Source: Leptospiraceae bacterium (lineage in GTDB: Bacteria; Spirochaetota; Leptospiria; Turneriellales; Turneriellaceae). Taken from it: a DNA stretch of 64,000 nt. The notes below the pieces were generated by a model, which was not told the DNA's origin, ran no database searches, and was given only the letters and a program-made list of their open reading frames with translations. The stretch covers positions 62,001 through 126,000 of the forward strand of contig JANWWS010000014.1 of assembly GCA_025055765.1 (NCBI GenBank), in the 5' to 3' direction. The position numbers and the translations under genes are program-made. This document shows, piece after piece, positions 34,768-44,909 of this stretch (its first letter is position 1; every line of letters starts with the position of its first letter).

Positions 34768-36255
34768 GTGGCGTTGGCGCTCGAGAAGAAGCGGCCTTAT
34801 CTTAGCCGAGAAGCGGGCTGGAATTTTGACAATAGCTATCTAAACCTAAGTGAGGTATTTTACCGCCATGTTCGGCCAACCATATATCCTGTGCCCCAAA
34901 TGGTTATTTTTAATTCGGCTCTGGCGGAGGAACTAGGGCTTCGGGTAGAATTTTTCACGTCTGAGTCAGCCGAGCTCTTTACAGGAAATGAATTACCCGA
35001 GGGAGCCCAACCAATTGCCCAGGCCTATGCCGGGCATCAATTTGGGGTCTTCACCATGCTTGGGGACGGAAGAGCGATTTTGCTCGGAGAGCAGATAACA
35101 CCCGAAGGTCGGCGTTTTGACATCCAATTCAAGGGAAGTGGCCTTACTCCTTTCTCCCGAAGAGGAGATGGTCGTGCCGCTTTAGGACCTATGCTGAGAG
35201 AATATATCATGAGCGAATGTCTCCACGCCCTTGGTATTCCCACGACGAGATCACTTTGTGTTGCCGCAACAGGGGAAGGGGTTTGGCGAGAAAGGCTTTT
35301 GCCTGGAGCTGTCCTTACTAGAGTAGCGGCAAGCCATATTCGGGTGGGCACCTTTGAGTATGCAGCTCTCCTTTTTGCACATACGGGGGACATAAAGCCT
35401 TTGGAGGAGCTGGCCCTTTACAGCATTCGCCGACATTACCCGGAAATTCTTGAAGAAGAGAGTCCCTATGAACTTTTCTTAAAAAGAGTTATGGAGGCCC
35501 AAATATCCCTCATAGTAAAGTGGCTCTCTGTTGGATTTATTCACGGGGTCATGAATACAGATAACATGGCTATTTCTGGAGAAACTATTGATTTTGGTCC
35601 CTGTGCCTTTATGGAGGAGTATCACCCGCTAACTTGTTTTAGCTCCATTGATTATGAAGGCCGCTATGCCTATAGCCGCCAGGGTCCCATAGGTTTTTGG
35701 AATTTATGCCGTTTTGCCGAAAGCCTCTTGCCTCTGTTTAGCTTGGATCCCCAAAAAGCCCAAGCTCAGGCAAGTAAGGTTTTAGAAGATTATGATAGAC
35801 TTTTTGAAAAGGAGTACTTGCAGGTCTTTGGACAAAAATTAGGTATTGAGAAAGCACAAGAAGAAGACCTGGGTTTAATTAAGGAATTTTTGGCAATATT
35901 AGAAGAAGAAAAACATGATTTTACAAATGCTTTCCGTGCTTTAGGGGAGGCCTATCAAAAAGAAAGTTCTTTTTTTTCTGCCTCAAGCCGCTTTAAGCAT
36001 TTTCAGAAAAAATGGAAAAAGAGACTTAAAAGGGAAAACCCATCTGTCGTGGAAAGACTTTTACAAGAAAAAAATCCAGCTGTCATTGCGCGCAATTTAA
36101 AAGTAGAAGAGGCCATAGCGAAGGCCGAGCAGGGAGATTTAAGTTATCTCCATCGCTTGTTAGATGTCGTGCGCAAGCCCTATGAGGAAAATTCTGAAAA
36201 TGAAGAGTTTCGCCGCCCAGCGGGTATTCCCTACCGCACCTTCTGCGGGACCTGA
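34768..36255 (+). CDS. selO: Protein adenylyltransferase SelO (YdiU family)
   Basis: 495-residue pseudokinase-fold enzyme that transfers AMP from ATP to protein Ser/Thr/Tyr residues, linked in E. coli to redox stress. Conserved blocks are intact: YAGHQFGVFTMLGDGRA, FKGSGLTPFSRRGDGRA and SHIRVGTFEYA. The C-terminus ends YRTFCGT, a known bacterial variant; eukaryotic SelO ends with a selenocysteine motif. The start is GTG 34768. The 3' end overlaps convergent lgt by 25 bases. Confidence 0.93.
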   Translation: MALALEKKRPYLSREAGWNFDNSYLNLSEVFYRHVRPTIYPVPQMVIFNSALAEELGLRVEFFTSESAELFTGNELPEGAQPIAQAYAGHQFGVFTMLGDGRAILLGEQITPEGRRFDIQFKGSGLTPFSRRGDGRAALGPMLREYIMSECLHALGIPTTRSLCVAATGEGVWRERLLPGAVLTRVAASHIRVGTFEYAALLFAHTGDIKPLEELALYSIRRHYPEILEEESPYELFLKRVMEAQISLIVKWLSVGFIHGVMNTDNMAISGETIDFGPCAFMEEYHPLTCFSSIDYEGRYAYSRQGPIGFWNLCRFAESLLPLFSLDPQKAQAQASKVLEDYDRLFEKEYLQVFGQKLGIEKAQEEDLGLIKEFLAILEEEKHDFTNAFRALGEAYQKESSFFSASSRFKHFQKKWKKRLKRENPSVVERLLQEKNPAVIARNLKVEEAIAKAEQGDLSYLHRLLDVVRKPYEENSENEEFRRPAGIPYRTFCGT

Positions 36256-37085
36256 GCTTTCGAGCGAGAAAAATTTTCTTTCGCAAGCCATAGCTGGTAG
36301 GCAGCGAAGAGTATGATGGGGAGGCTTAGCCATTGGCCCATATTCATGATTTTTTCCAGGGGGTAGAGAATACTCGTAGGGTCAAGCTGGGTATCTTTAA
36401 AAAATTCCACAAAGAAGCGAAACGTAAAATAAAGAAATAAAAACATGTAGAAAAAGTAGCCGTTTACCTTTTTGCCGGCGTGCCTGCGAAAAAGGTAGTA
36501 CATAATGACAAAGAGTACAAGGCCTATGAAGGCTTCGTAAAGTTGGGAGGGGTGGCGCATAGGTACAGGAGGGGGATCGGCTAGCGGAAAATATACCCCC
36601 CATGGTATATCTGCTTTCTTGCCCAGAATCTCTGAGTTAAAAAAATTCCCTATCCGTATACAGGAAGTGGTCAGTGCAGCTCCTACCACAATGGGATCAG
36701 CGTACTCGTAAAAGGAAATTTTGTGTTTGCGACTATAAAGCAAAAGTCCAATAATAGCGCCAAGGCCACCGCCATGGCTTGCAAGCCCCATTCCAAATTG
36801 GAAAATACGCACCGGATTTTCCCATATGCTTTCGGGTTCGTAAAAGATAAGGTGAACAAAATGGGCACCTAAAATAAGTCCCACCAGGACATAAAGCAGC
36901 ATTCCATCCAGATGCTTTAAGGAAAGATTAAGCCTTCGGTAAAGTCTTTGGGCAATGGTGTAGGCGAGAAAAATGCCAAACGCAAAAAGCACTCCGTAGT
37001 AGCGGATTTCTGGCTGCCAGCGAAAAAATATGAAATTAAGTTCTATAGGCGAGCGCCACAATACAGGGTTTACATCCCAGACCAT
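36231..37085 (-). CDS. lgt: Prolipoprotein diacylglyceryl transferase
   Basis: Lgt attaches diacylglycerol to the lipobox cysteine of prolipoproteins. 284 residues from ATG 37085, preceded by GGAGTG; a TTG 33 bases further up is less likely. Seven hydrophobic helices; the Lgt signature reads CIRIGNFFNSEILG and the active-site segment RHPSQLYEA is present. It follows the giant lipoprotein gene after 37 bases on the same strand, so enzyme and likely substrate share a transcript. Several other lipobox proteins are in the window. Confidence 0.94.
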   Translation of the reverse strand: MVWDVNPVLWRSPIELNFIFFRWQPEIRYYGVLFAFGIFLAYTIAQRLYRRLNLSLKHLDGMLLYVLVGLILGAHFVHLIFYEPESIWENPVRIFQFGMGLASHGGGLGAIIGLLLYSRKHKISFYEYADPIVVGAALTTSCIRIGNFFNSEILGKKADIPWGVYFPLADPPPVPMRHPSQLYEAFIGLVLFVIMYYLFRRHAGKKVNGYFFYMFLFLYFTFRFFVEFFKDTQLDPTSILYPLEKIMNMGQWLSLPIILFAAYQLWLAKENFSRSKAQVPQKVR

Positions 37086-37121
37086 AAACCACACTCCACG
37101 GGGGATTGTGAGCGGCAAGCT

Positions 37122-40100
37122 TTAAAGCCGAATGAGCTGCACAGAAAGATAGTCGCGTGGGAGGGGATAAAAAGTTATTATTTGTTTTTGTGTGGCGAGA
37201 AATGCCTCTTCTACGCTGGGAAGTTGGCGAAGGTTTTGCATGAGAAGCTCGGAAAAGCGCAAATAAACCGCCTGTCTACCTCCTGTTGTGGTAAGCAAAT
37301 AGCCACCTCTGTTTTCGCTGCTTTTTAAGGGGAAGGATTTCGCCAATTCACCCGTGAAATTTACAATTCCCTTGAGCTCCGTTGTTGCTTTGCTAAAATA
37401 GTAATAAGGCTTCGCAGATGGTCTGTTGTAAATAGCCATAAGCGAGGTGAGAGGATGTTCTTTGATTTCGCTGGCATAGCCCTCTCTTTTATCTGTTGGC
37501 AACTCCCCCGATGAAAAAAAGAGCATCATGCCAGGGATATTTGACAAATAGCTTTCGATATTGGGCATGCGGTTAGACGAAAGATAGTAATAAAAGCCCT
37601 TTTCCTCTGGCAAGATTTGAGGCAGCTGAGTTAAGGGGTTTTGGGAAAGAGTCTGCCAACTTACCCGACTGCCCCGTAGTACAAAAAGTAGATAATTCCC
37701 CTCGTAAAAAGAGACAAGTCCCTTCAGGGGGTGGGATAACATGGGTAGTTTTTTCAAGTTACGGTCATAGCCTAGATAGACCAAAAGTGCCTCTTCAGCT
37801 TTGCCTGTTTGCCTGAGATAATCGACAAGAAGAGCAAGCTGCCAATTTTCTTTAGCGGAAATTTCTAGGGGGTTTTGTGTGTTGCGTATTTTCCCTATAA
37901 ATTCAAGGCGTCGTAGAACCTCTTGATCCTCGTTATAATCAGTTAAAGGAAAATAAGCATAACCTAAGGCAGGCGGCATGTTATGGGTAGCACTGTAAAG
38001 AGCCAAGCGGTTCATAAGAGATCTGAGGAAAGAAGAAGGTTCCTTTAGGTTACTTCTTAGAGATAGTTCCCGCAGAATAGCTGCTGATTCAGCTATTTTG
38101 GGCAACTCCTCGAGAAGGGTTAAGAAAAACCTCCTTTGCGCATTTTTAGCAAAGCGTAATTCTTTTTTTGCTTCTTGTGAAATAAAGCGGGTTATTTGGG
38201 CTTCCTCTTGTGGATTGAGCTTGCGCATCCATAGATCCCAGACTAGGTTTATATAAATAGCATCCCGCAGTTCGCGAGGAGATTTTGGATCGGCAAGTAT
38301 CTCTTGGGCAAGTTCCAATGCTTTTTTCAATTCTTTCTTCGAAAAAATGCTATGCCATTGCAGGAAACGCTCGGCGTAGCCCTCCTCGCCTTCTTTTGTT
38401 AGGAGCTTTGGGTTAAATAAAGCCTTTTCTAAACGGTTTAGATAGTTAGCCGCAGCTTCTGCAGAAAATTTGGGGTCTATGCAGCGACGCAGGATATAGG
38501 CGCGCAATGCTAGGTAGCCTTGCCCTTTTTGGGGTGGGTTAATTCGGTAGAGTTCATAGAGACCTCGATATTCCAGGTTTTCTAAGAAAAGCTCCTCCCA
38601 GTGTCGGCTTAAGCTGGTCTGGGGTAAAAAAAGCTGTAGCCTGGGCAAGAAACCCTGTGGCAGGGAGATATTCCACTTTTGCCGTGCCTTTTCATAATAC
38701 TCGGGCAAGGGGGAGCTAAAGGCAGAGACATCTCCCAGCCGCAAAGAGGCAAGGTGGTACCCCTCAAAAACCTTAAGCCAATCTTTTGCCTCAAGAGTGT
38801 CAGCAATAGTGGCCAGTTCCTTTTGCGCTTCGTTTAAAAACCCATGAGCAAAAAGGCGTGCTACCATTTGGCTACTTTCTTCGCCAAGCTCACGTGTAAG
38901 CTTTTCTTGCTCAAGTAACAAGCGTCTCTCTTGCCACTCTAGTAGTGCCTCGTTTACCTTTCCTAGCTGCAAAAGTAACTCGCTTCTAATAGCAAAGAGT
39001 TCTGGGCTTTCTTGAAACTTTCTTGTGGGTTTTGCCCAAACAAGCTCCTCTGCGTCGCGAGCTCTTAAAGAGCGCGCGTAGACTTCTTCGAGGTTTTTCT
39101 CTCTCTCTTCTTGAAGCCGGGCAAATTCTCGACGCCTTTCAAGTTCGGCAAGCTTCACAAATTCGCTAGTTTTCTCTCCTGTGTAGATATAGTGGCGAGA
39201 AACGCCGAGTCCATAGATTTCTGTTGAAAGAGGGGCCTTTTCCAGTAAAATTTGTTGTGTAAGATTTAAATTTGCCTTACGTTCTTGTGGCAAATGGATA
39301 ACGGCGGTAGCTCCCCGAGAGGCAGAGAGTAAGTTTAAAGCAGCTTTATAGTAGAAGACTAGTTCCTTGGTTAATCTTGGGTCTTTCTTATAATGGGCAA
39401 TGACGAGGGAGGGGAACATCATCGTCTGGCTAATTTGATAAAAGGGCAGAGGGTTGCGTTCTACTACTTTAAGCTCCCCGCCAAGCTCCGCTTCATAGTC
39501 GAGTACACTATAGCCAGCGGAGAACTTTTGCCACTCGCTTAAATTGGAAGCAGTTTCACTTGTTGAGAGAAAATCATATTTTACTTTATTGCCTGCTCCT
39601 AAGCCTAAAAAGCCTCCTTCGCTGGCAATTTGTACTAATCTCTTTCTCGTTACATTTTGGTTTCTGCGGAAAAGCCTAGCGGAGACTAAGCTAACATCTA
39701 CAGAGACAGGTTTGCTAAGAAAAATTCCCAGAGGAAGCCCAGCTAGGCGAGGGCTTACTACCACAAGTTCGGGGGCTGATTTTACCAGGAATTGCTGCCA
39801 GGGTTTATCTGGTTTTGTTTTGTCTGGCAAAGCTAACAATTGGCTGATTTCTTCAGGGGATATGGAAAACTCAGCATAATCATAAGTAAGCTGGGTAAGG
39901 TTTTGGCGCCGACGTGTGATGGTAGTACGGTTTATGACTACAAAGGCGGTTTTTTCTCCAAGATCGATCATGTACAAAATGGGATAGTTTTGCTCCTCGG
40001 GGGAAGGTAGGCGGTAGAAAATTGGCGAAAGCTGCCCGGAGCCCCTTGCGGTGAGCATACTTTCTTCGAGAGCCTTCTTATCAGCCTGAAGCTGGGCCAG

Positions 40101-43100
40101 CTCTTTTTCCCAGAGATCCGTGCTTTCTCGCCAGAGCCTGAGATTTTCAATAAGTCGCCGGCGGTTGGCCTCCATGGTTGATAAGAGGAGATACTTTTCG
40201 TATCTCTCTTGCAGCTCGCTATCTAAGAAACGAAGCTTTCCATGGTAAAATTGGCGCGCAAGCAAAAAGCGTTTGAGATCCTCGGTGCGAATCATTTCTT
40301 CATAGTCTTTTTTATTAGCCAAAAGCTTTAGTTTAAGCTCGGTAATTTTTTCAAAGAGATTTGGGTTTTGCTCAACAAGATAACTTGATTCTGTAAAAAT
40401 ATTGTAAGCTTCTTGAGCATATTTGGGGTCTTGTTCTGTTTCTGCTAGGCGATAGCCCGCAAGAGCTAAATAGCGGTCAGAGCGAAATTCGTTAGCACGG
40501 TCGTAGGCAAGTTTATATTCTTCACGGGCTTTTTCATTTATTCCCATAGTCTGAAAAAGTCGGCCCCGGTTAAAAGTAAGTGCTAGGCGCATGCCCTGGT
40601 CCCGCTTTTCAATAAAACTCACCTCTTCCTCTGGGTTATCTGGTTTTTGTACAAGTCCCAAGAAAAAGCGATGTGCCATTAGGAAATGCTGGCGTGCTTT
40701 ATTAAATTGGGCAAGCCAATCTGTGTAAGTCATAGACTTTCGTATTTTTGCCCTTTGGGCTTCGTTTAACTCTGCCAAATAAAAGTGAAAGACGCCTTGG
40801 TAGATAGCCAATTTATAGATTTCCTTAAGGGCCTCTAGGCGCAGGCTTGCTTTTTCTTTTTCCGATAAGGTAAGAGCCTTATTTTTTTCTTTTTGTTTTT
40901 TCTCTTCACTTTTCAGCCTTGTCTCGATATACTGCGCCACAAATTTTTCCACATCTCTTAATTCTCTATCCGTAAGTTTTAGCTTTTCTTCATCATTCGC
41001 AGACGAAGCCTCAAGTTCATGTGCAGAAAGTGTGAGTAGGTTTTTCTCTGCTTGCTGCCAAAGAACAAGGTCGCCGTCTTTGTAGGCAAGTTCTTTGGCC
41101 TTTTCATAGGCCTTACGGGCTTGTGCATATTCCGCCAAGCGGTAGTGGATTTCGCCTAGTCGCATGTAACTTACCCGAAGCGTTTCAGCTCCATGCTTCG
41201 ACTTATCTTGGCTGGCATATTTTTGCAGGTTTCGTAGTGACTCCTTTGCTTCGTTAAGAAGTCCCTTTTGACGAAAGATCTCCGCTTCCATGGAATAAAG
41301 GTATTGCCACCGGTTTATTGTAGGAAGGGGAAAGGCAAGGCGGTTTTCTCCCACATAGACCTGATCATAGGGTAGCTGGTAAATCCAACTTAGGATGGTA
41401 GTCCATGGTTCCTGAAAGCCAAGCCAGCGTACGCGTATTTTAAATCGCGGAGGCTTTTGCTCCTTTTCCTTCTTTAGGCTTTCCTCTGCCCGTCTCAAAT
41501 AGTAAAGGGATTCTTCGTAGTTTTTTTCATCTAAATAAAGCCGGGCTAATTCTAAATATAGAAAACTTCTATCTTCTTCCACACCTATTTGGTTTTGGCT
41601 CTCTAGAATTTTGAGATACCATTCCATAGCCTTTCTTGGCTCATTGTTGAGGTCTGCGTTTAAGGCTAAAAGCCGCATGATGGTTTCATGACGTGCACGG
41701 TTTGTGATTTGTTCTTCACGTGGACGGCTTTCTACAGGAGCTATTTTGTGGTAAAGAGACAAGGCTTCTTCTAAAGCCTCGCCTGCTTTAGCATGTTTGC
41801 CTGTATAATAATAGGTTCGGCCTAGGTGATAGAAGAAGAGGGCTTTTTGAACCTCACTTTCAAAACGATACTGGTTTTTTCTTAGGGCATCTAGTACTAC
41901 TTCATAATTTTCTTCCGCTTTCGCGTAGTTACTTAAGAGAAAGTAATTGTTAGCCATATTAAGATGAAAACTTATTGTTAAAAGTGGGTTACCTCTGTTC
42001 TTAAAAAAATCGATACTTTTTTGGTATAGCCGAATTCCTTCTTCAAAGAGGTAATTGGGGAAATATTGGGGGTAGAGGGCAGCAAATTTATCTTTGTCTT
42101 TCGTGTTATCTTTTTCATCTACCACCATCTCCCGCCGAGTATCAATAAATTGGTACATCCATCCTAACATGACATAACTATCAGGAAATAGAGGGTCAGC
42201 AAAAAAAGACCAACGGAAATCTTTTTCTGCTTCTTTGAAGAGTTTTAATACCTCTCTCTTTTGCGAGGTGGTTATCCCTTCTTTTTCATAGCGAATGTGC
42301 CGTAGCATTCCCTGCTGTGCTTTGAGGTGGGCTCTTCCAAAGATAAAAGAATTTACCAAATAACGGCGCGCAAAATCCATGTTTTCATCGTAGAAGGCAT
42401 TTATTTCTTTTAAGATTTTGTTCTTATCGGAAGGATCCGCAAAACTCAGCTCATTAAGGGCAATAAGTGTTTCCAAAGAATGTGTTTGTACTAAATCCAC
42501 CTCAATGCCCTGTGCTTCTAGGTAGAGTTGTAGTTTTGCCAAATGCTGAAAGGCAGAAAGAGCTTCCGCCAAACGTCCCGCATTTTTTGCTTTTTGCGCC
42601 TGCTCTCGGTAATAGCTCAGGGTTCTTTCAATAAGGGCTCTTGTCTCTTTTATTTGAAAACTCTTTTCATAGGCAAGAAGAGCTTCGTAGTATTTCTCAT
42701 AAGCCTCGCTTTCCTTGCCTTCGAGTTCGGCAAGTTCTCCTTGAAAGCGCTTGTAGAGATGACGCCACTTGCCCTCCTTGGGTATCGCTTTTTCCTCTGG
42801 GAGGCTTTGGCCTGCCAGCTGCCTTTGCTCTGCTTGTAGCGCTTTAGCAGTCTGAGCTAAACGAAAAATACCGTGCAGCTCTGGGTAGCTAGATTCGGGG
42901 TAGGCTCCTAGCAATTCCCGCGCATATTCTAATTTGCCTATATCCAAAAGTTTTAGAAAATGGGTATAAAGTAGCTCTAGCATTTCTTGTCGTGTTGAGC
43001 TACGGATTTGGTTTCTTAGTTCTTCATTTAACTCTTTATCTCGAGCTCCCGTGAAATAAGGATGCTTATCTCCATAAAGGACAAATAAGAGCGCTGAGGG

Positions 43101-44780
43101 GATTTTTAGGGGAAGCTCCCTCGCTGTTTCTTTTAGTAAAAGCTCTTCCACTCTGTAAAAGTCTGGTTTTTTTCTAATAATTTCCTTTTCTAATTCTTGC
43201 TGCTGTTTGAAATTTCCTGCTTTTTCTTCTTCTTGGCTTAAATCATAGAGAATCTCTGCCTCAAAGGCTTTTTGAGTTTTTTCGTTTGCAAACTGCCAAT
43301 CCGGATTTTTTTGAATAAGCTCCCTAAAGTTACGAAGGTATTCCAAGCGGGAGCTTGCGGAAAATGGCAAGACAACGGAGATAGGCAATTCAAGTCTACG
43401 ATTTAGTTTTTCGTAACCTACGAGATAGCGTAAAAAAGGATTTTGCCTGGCTTCTTTTTCGAGTTGCAACTTTAGGCGCAGAAGATCTTCACGGCAATGT
43501 TTTTCGCAAAATAAGTATTCGTCAAGAAGAGCGCGACTATAAAATAATGGCTGATAGCTGTCCTTTTCAAAATAGCGCCCTATGTGGCCTAGGGACATGC
43601 GGTACAATTCTATATCAGTTTGAGATAAATTTTTGTCCTTTAGGTAAGTTTGGCTTAACCTATACTGTTCGTAGGCGGATTTGCGTACGGGGACGACGCC
43701 ACTTTCCGGGATTAATCCCACATTGATGTTTTCGCCGCTGGCTTGTGCTAAAAGAAGAGAGCCACCCATAAAAGAACTGGATCTATTGTCAAAAACATGG
43801 TCTTGGGACAGGGTCATGGCAAAGGGCTCAAGGTTGGTCTCATCTTTTAGGTCAAGTCCTAGGATTTCTCCTTTGTCTTTGCGGTTTACTATTCCATCTC
43901 CATTGGTGTCACGAGATATGCGGGTAAAGATGAGGAAGCGTCCATCGCGGGAGTAGGTAGGGCTTAGGTCTAGTGGGCTACCTTTAGTCAGGCGACGGCT
44001 CTTAAGGGTCTCTAGATCAAGTTCATAGATGTCTCCATTGTCTTGGGGATGTTCGTAGCTTACATAGGCGATTTTCTTGCCATCAGGAGAAAAGGCCGGC
44101 ATGACCCCACCTTTTTGGGTGAGTTGGCGTGCTTCTTTTGGCTTTGTTGGTTCCATGAGCCAAAGATTTTGGACGGCGCCAAAGCCTGGACCAAAAGGGC
44201 TGCCCTCAGGAGATGTCATATCAGAGGAAAAGACAAGGTAACGGCTGTCCGGTGACCAAGCAGGATTGCTTTCCCGAGAGCGCACGCGGTTCGTTTCATT
44301 GTTTGTTAAAACTCTAGGTTTGGAGGCAAATATACCTGTGCTTGGGTCTTCCCCCTTTTCATAGCTTCTCTGCAGTGATTCAGGGTCCACTCGCAGTACC
44401 ACAAGGTCGCCGTCGGGGTCAAGTTCATCGTCAATGTAAGCTAGCCATTTGCCGTCGGGGCTAACAATAGGTTCTGTTTGGTTGGTTACCTTTCTCGTTA
44501 CGGGTATAAGCTCGACATCATCGAGAGCTCGTAGGTAAATATCGTAATTACCCAAGCGGTTTGAGGCAAAGTATAAGTACTTGCCATCAGGCGAAATACT
44601 TCCGCTTAGGCTTTCCCCTCTCTCGATAGTAAGAGAGAGAATCCCCCCTGTTCCTTTTTCGTAACGCTCACGGTAAAGGTTCTGGTAGCTGAATTTGCCT
44701 TCCTCGCGTACTTGCCTTGTGGTGCAAAAAAGCACAGAAAGCACAAGAGGTAGAAAGCTTACAAAAACTCGCTTCACCAT
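37122..44780 (-). CDS. Giant lipoprotein: WD40-like propeller, TPR array, degenerate CHAT-like domain
   Basis: 2552 residues from ATG 44780 (MVKRVFVSFLPLVLSVLFC), a lipoprotein signal with Cys19. Residues about 50-340 hold PD40/TolB-type propeller repeats (SPDGKYLYFASNR, SPDGKWLAYIDD, SPDGKKIAYVSYE) with an EF-hand-like loop (DTNGDGIVNRKDKGE) near 289. The middle (about 400-1450) is mainly TPR helices. Around 1600-1850 a CHAT-like segment is seen (ELVVVSPRLAGLPLGIF; LLSASRGATAVIHLP), but I see no catalytic His or Cys motif, so it may be inactive. The last 100 residues (VEEAFLATQKQI, RDYLSVQLIRL) again resemble a CHAT end. Probably an envelope-anchored scaffold. Divergent from an unknown membrane-anchored gene; followed by lgt. 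Confidence 0.82.
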   Translation of the reverse strand: MVKRVFVSFLPLVLSVLFCTTRQVREEGKFSYQNLYRERYEKGTGGILSLTIERGESLSGSISPDGKYLYFASNRLGNYDIYLRALDDVELIPVTRKVTNQTEPIVSPDGKWLAYIDDELDPDGDLVVLRVDPESLQRSYEKGEDPSTGIFASKPRVLTNNETNRVRSRESNPAWSPDSRYLVFSSDMTSPEGSPFGPGFGAVQNLWLMEPTKPKEARQLTQKGGVMPAFSPDGKKIAYVSYEHPQDNGDIYELDLETLKSRRLTKGSPLDLSPTYSRDGRFLIFTRISRDTNGDGIVNRKDKGEILGLDLKDETNLEPFAMTLSQDHVFDNRSSSFMGGSLLLAQASGENINVGLIPESGVVPVRKSAYEQYRLSQTYLKDKNLSQTDIELYRMSLGHIGRYFEKDSYQPLFYSRALLDEYLFCEKHCREDLLRLKLQLEKEARQNPFLRYLVGYEKLNRRLELPISVVLPFSASSRLEYLRNFRELIQKNPDWQFANEKTQKAFEAEILYDLSQEEEKAGNFKQQQELEKEIIRKKPDFYRVEELLLKETARELPLKIPSALLFVLYGDKHPYFTGARDKELNEELRNQIRSSTRQEMLELLYTHFLKLLDIGKLEYARELLGAYPESSYPELHGIFRLAQTAKALQAEQRQLAGQSLPEEKAIPKEGKWRHLYKRFQGELAELEGKESEAYEKYYEALLAYEKSFQIKETRALIERTLSYYREQAQKAKNAGRLAEALSAFQHLAKLQLYLEAQGIEVDLVQTHSLETLIALNELSFADPSDKNKILKEINAFYDENMDFARRYLVNSFIFGRAHLKAQQGMLRHIRYEKEGITTSQKREVLKLFKEAEKDFRWSFFADPLFPDSYVMLGWMYQFIDTRREMVVDEKDNTKDKDKFAALYPQYFPNYLFEEGIRLYQKSIDFFKNRGNPLLTISFHLNMANNYFLLSNYAKAEENYEVVLDALRKNQYRFESEVQKALFFYHLGRTYYYTGKHAKAGEALEEALSLYHKIAPVESRPREEQITNRARHETIMRLLALNADLNNEPRKAMEWYLKILESQNQIGVEEDRSFLYLELARLYLDEKNYEESLYYLRRAEESLKKEKEQKPPRFKIRVRWLGFQEPWTTILSWIYQLPYDQVYVGENRLAFPLPTINRWQYLYSMEAEIFRQKGLLNEAKESLRNLQKYASQDKSKHGAETLRVSYMRLGEIHYRLAEYAQARKAYEKAKELAYKDGDLVLWQQAEKNLLTLSAHELEASSANDEEKLKLTDRELRDVEKFVAQYIETRLKSEEKKQKEKNKALTLSEKEKASLRLEALKEIYKLAIYQGVFHFYLAELNEAQRAKIRKSMTYTDWLAQFNKARQHFLMAHRFFLGLVQKPDNPEEEVSFIEKRDQGMRLALTFNRGRLFQTMGINEKAREEYKLAYDRANEFRSDRYLALAGYRLAETEQDPKYAQEAYNIFTESSYLVEQNPNLFEKITELKLKLLANKKDYEEMIRTEDLKRFLLARQFYHGKLRFLDSELQERYEKYLLLSTMEANRRRLIENLRLWRESTDLWEKELAQLQADKKALEESMLTARGSGQLSPIFYRLPSPEEQNYPILYMIDLGEKTAFVVINRTTITRRRQNLTQLTYDYAEFSISPEEISQLLALPDKTKPDKPWQQFLVKSAPELVVVSPRLAGLPLGIFLSKPVSVDVSLVSARLFRRNQNVTRKRLVQIASEGGFLGLGAGNKVKYDFLSTSETASNLSEWQKFSAGYSVLDYEAELGGELKVVERNPLPFYQISQTMMFPSLVIAHYKKDPRLTKELVFYYKAALNLLSASRGATAVIHLPQERKANLNLTQQILLEKAPLSTEIYGLGVSRHYIYTGEKTSEFVKLAELERRREFARLQEEREKNLEEVYARSLRARDAEELVWAKPTRKFQESPELFAIRSELLLQLGKVNEALLEWQERRLLLEQEKLTRELGEESSQMVARLFAHGFLNEAQKELATIADTLEAKDWLKVFEGYHLASLRLGDVSAFSSPLPEYYEKARQKWNISLPQGFLPRLQLFLPQTSLSRHWEELFLENLEYRGLYELYRINPPQKGQGYLALRAYILRRCIDPKFSAEAAANYLNRLEKALFNPKLLTKEGEEGYAERFLQWHSIFSKKELKKALELAQEILADPKSPRELRDAIYINLVWDLWMRKLNPQEEAQITRFISQEAKKELRFAKNAQRRFFLTLLEELPKIAESAAILRELSLRSNLKEPSSFLRSLMNRLALYSATHNMPPALGYAYFPLTDYNEDQEVLRRLEFIGKIRNTQNPLEISAKENWQLALLVDYLRQTGKAEEALLVYLGYDRNLKKLPMLSHPLKGLVSFYEGNYLLFVLRGSRVSWQTLSQNPLTQLPQILPEEKGFYYYLSSNRMPNIESYLSNIPGMMLFFSSGELPTDKREGYASEIKEHPLTSLMAIYNRPSAKPYYYFSKATTELKGIVNFTGELAKSFPLKSSENRGGYLLTTTGGRQAVYLRFSELLMQNLRQLPSVEEAFLATQKQIITFYPLPRDYLSVQLIRL

Positions 44781-44909
44781 AAGAGCACCTGAAAGAATTT
44801 TGTTGGGTAAAACACGAATGATAAACCAATATGTCGAGTTTTTTTCCGGCGCCATGCTTTTCTTGAAAAAAAGGATTTTCAGGCTTTGGGATAGAGCCAT
44901 ATTGCCCTT

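Noticed and set aside
34768-36255. Selenocysteine at the SelO C-terminus
   Set aside because: The end is YRTFCGT followed by TGA as a normal stop; bacterial SelO commonly ends this way.
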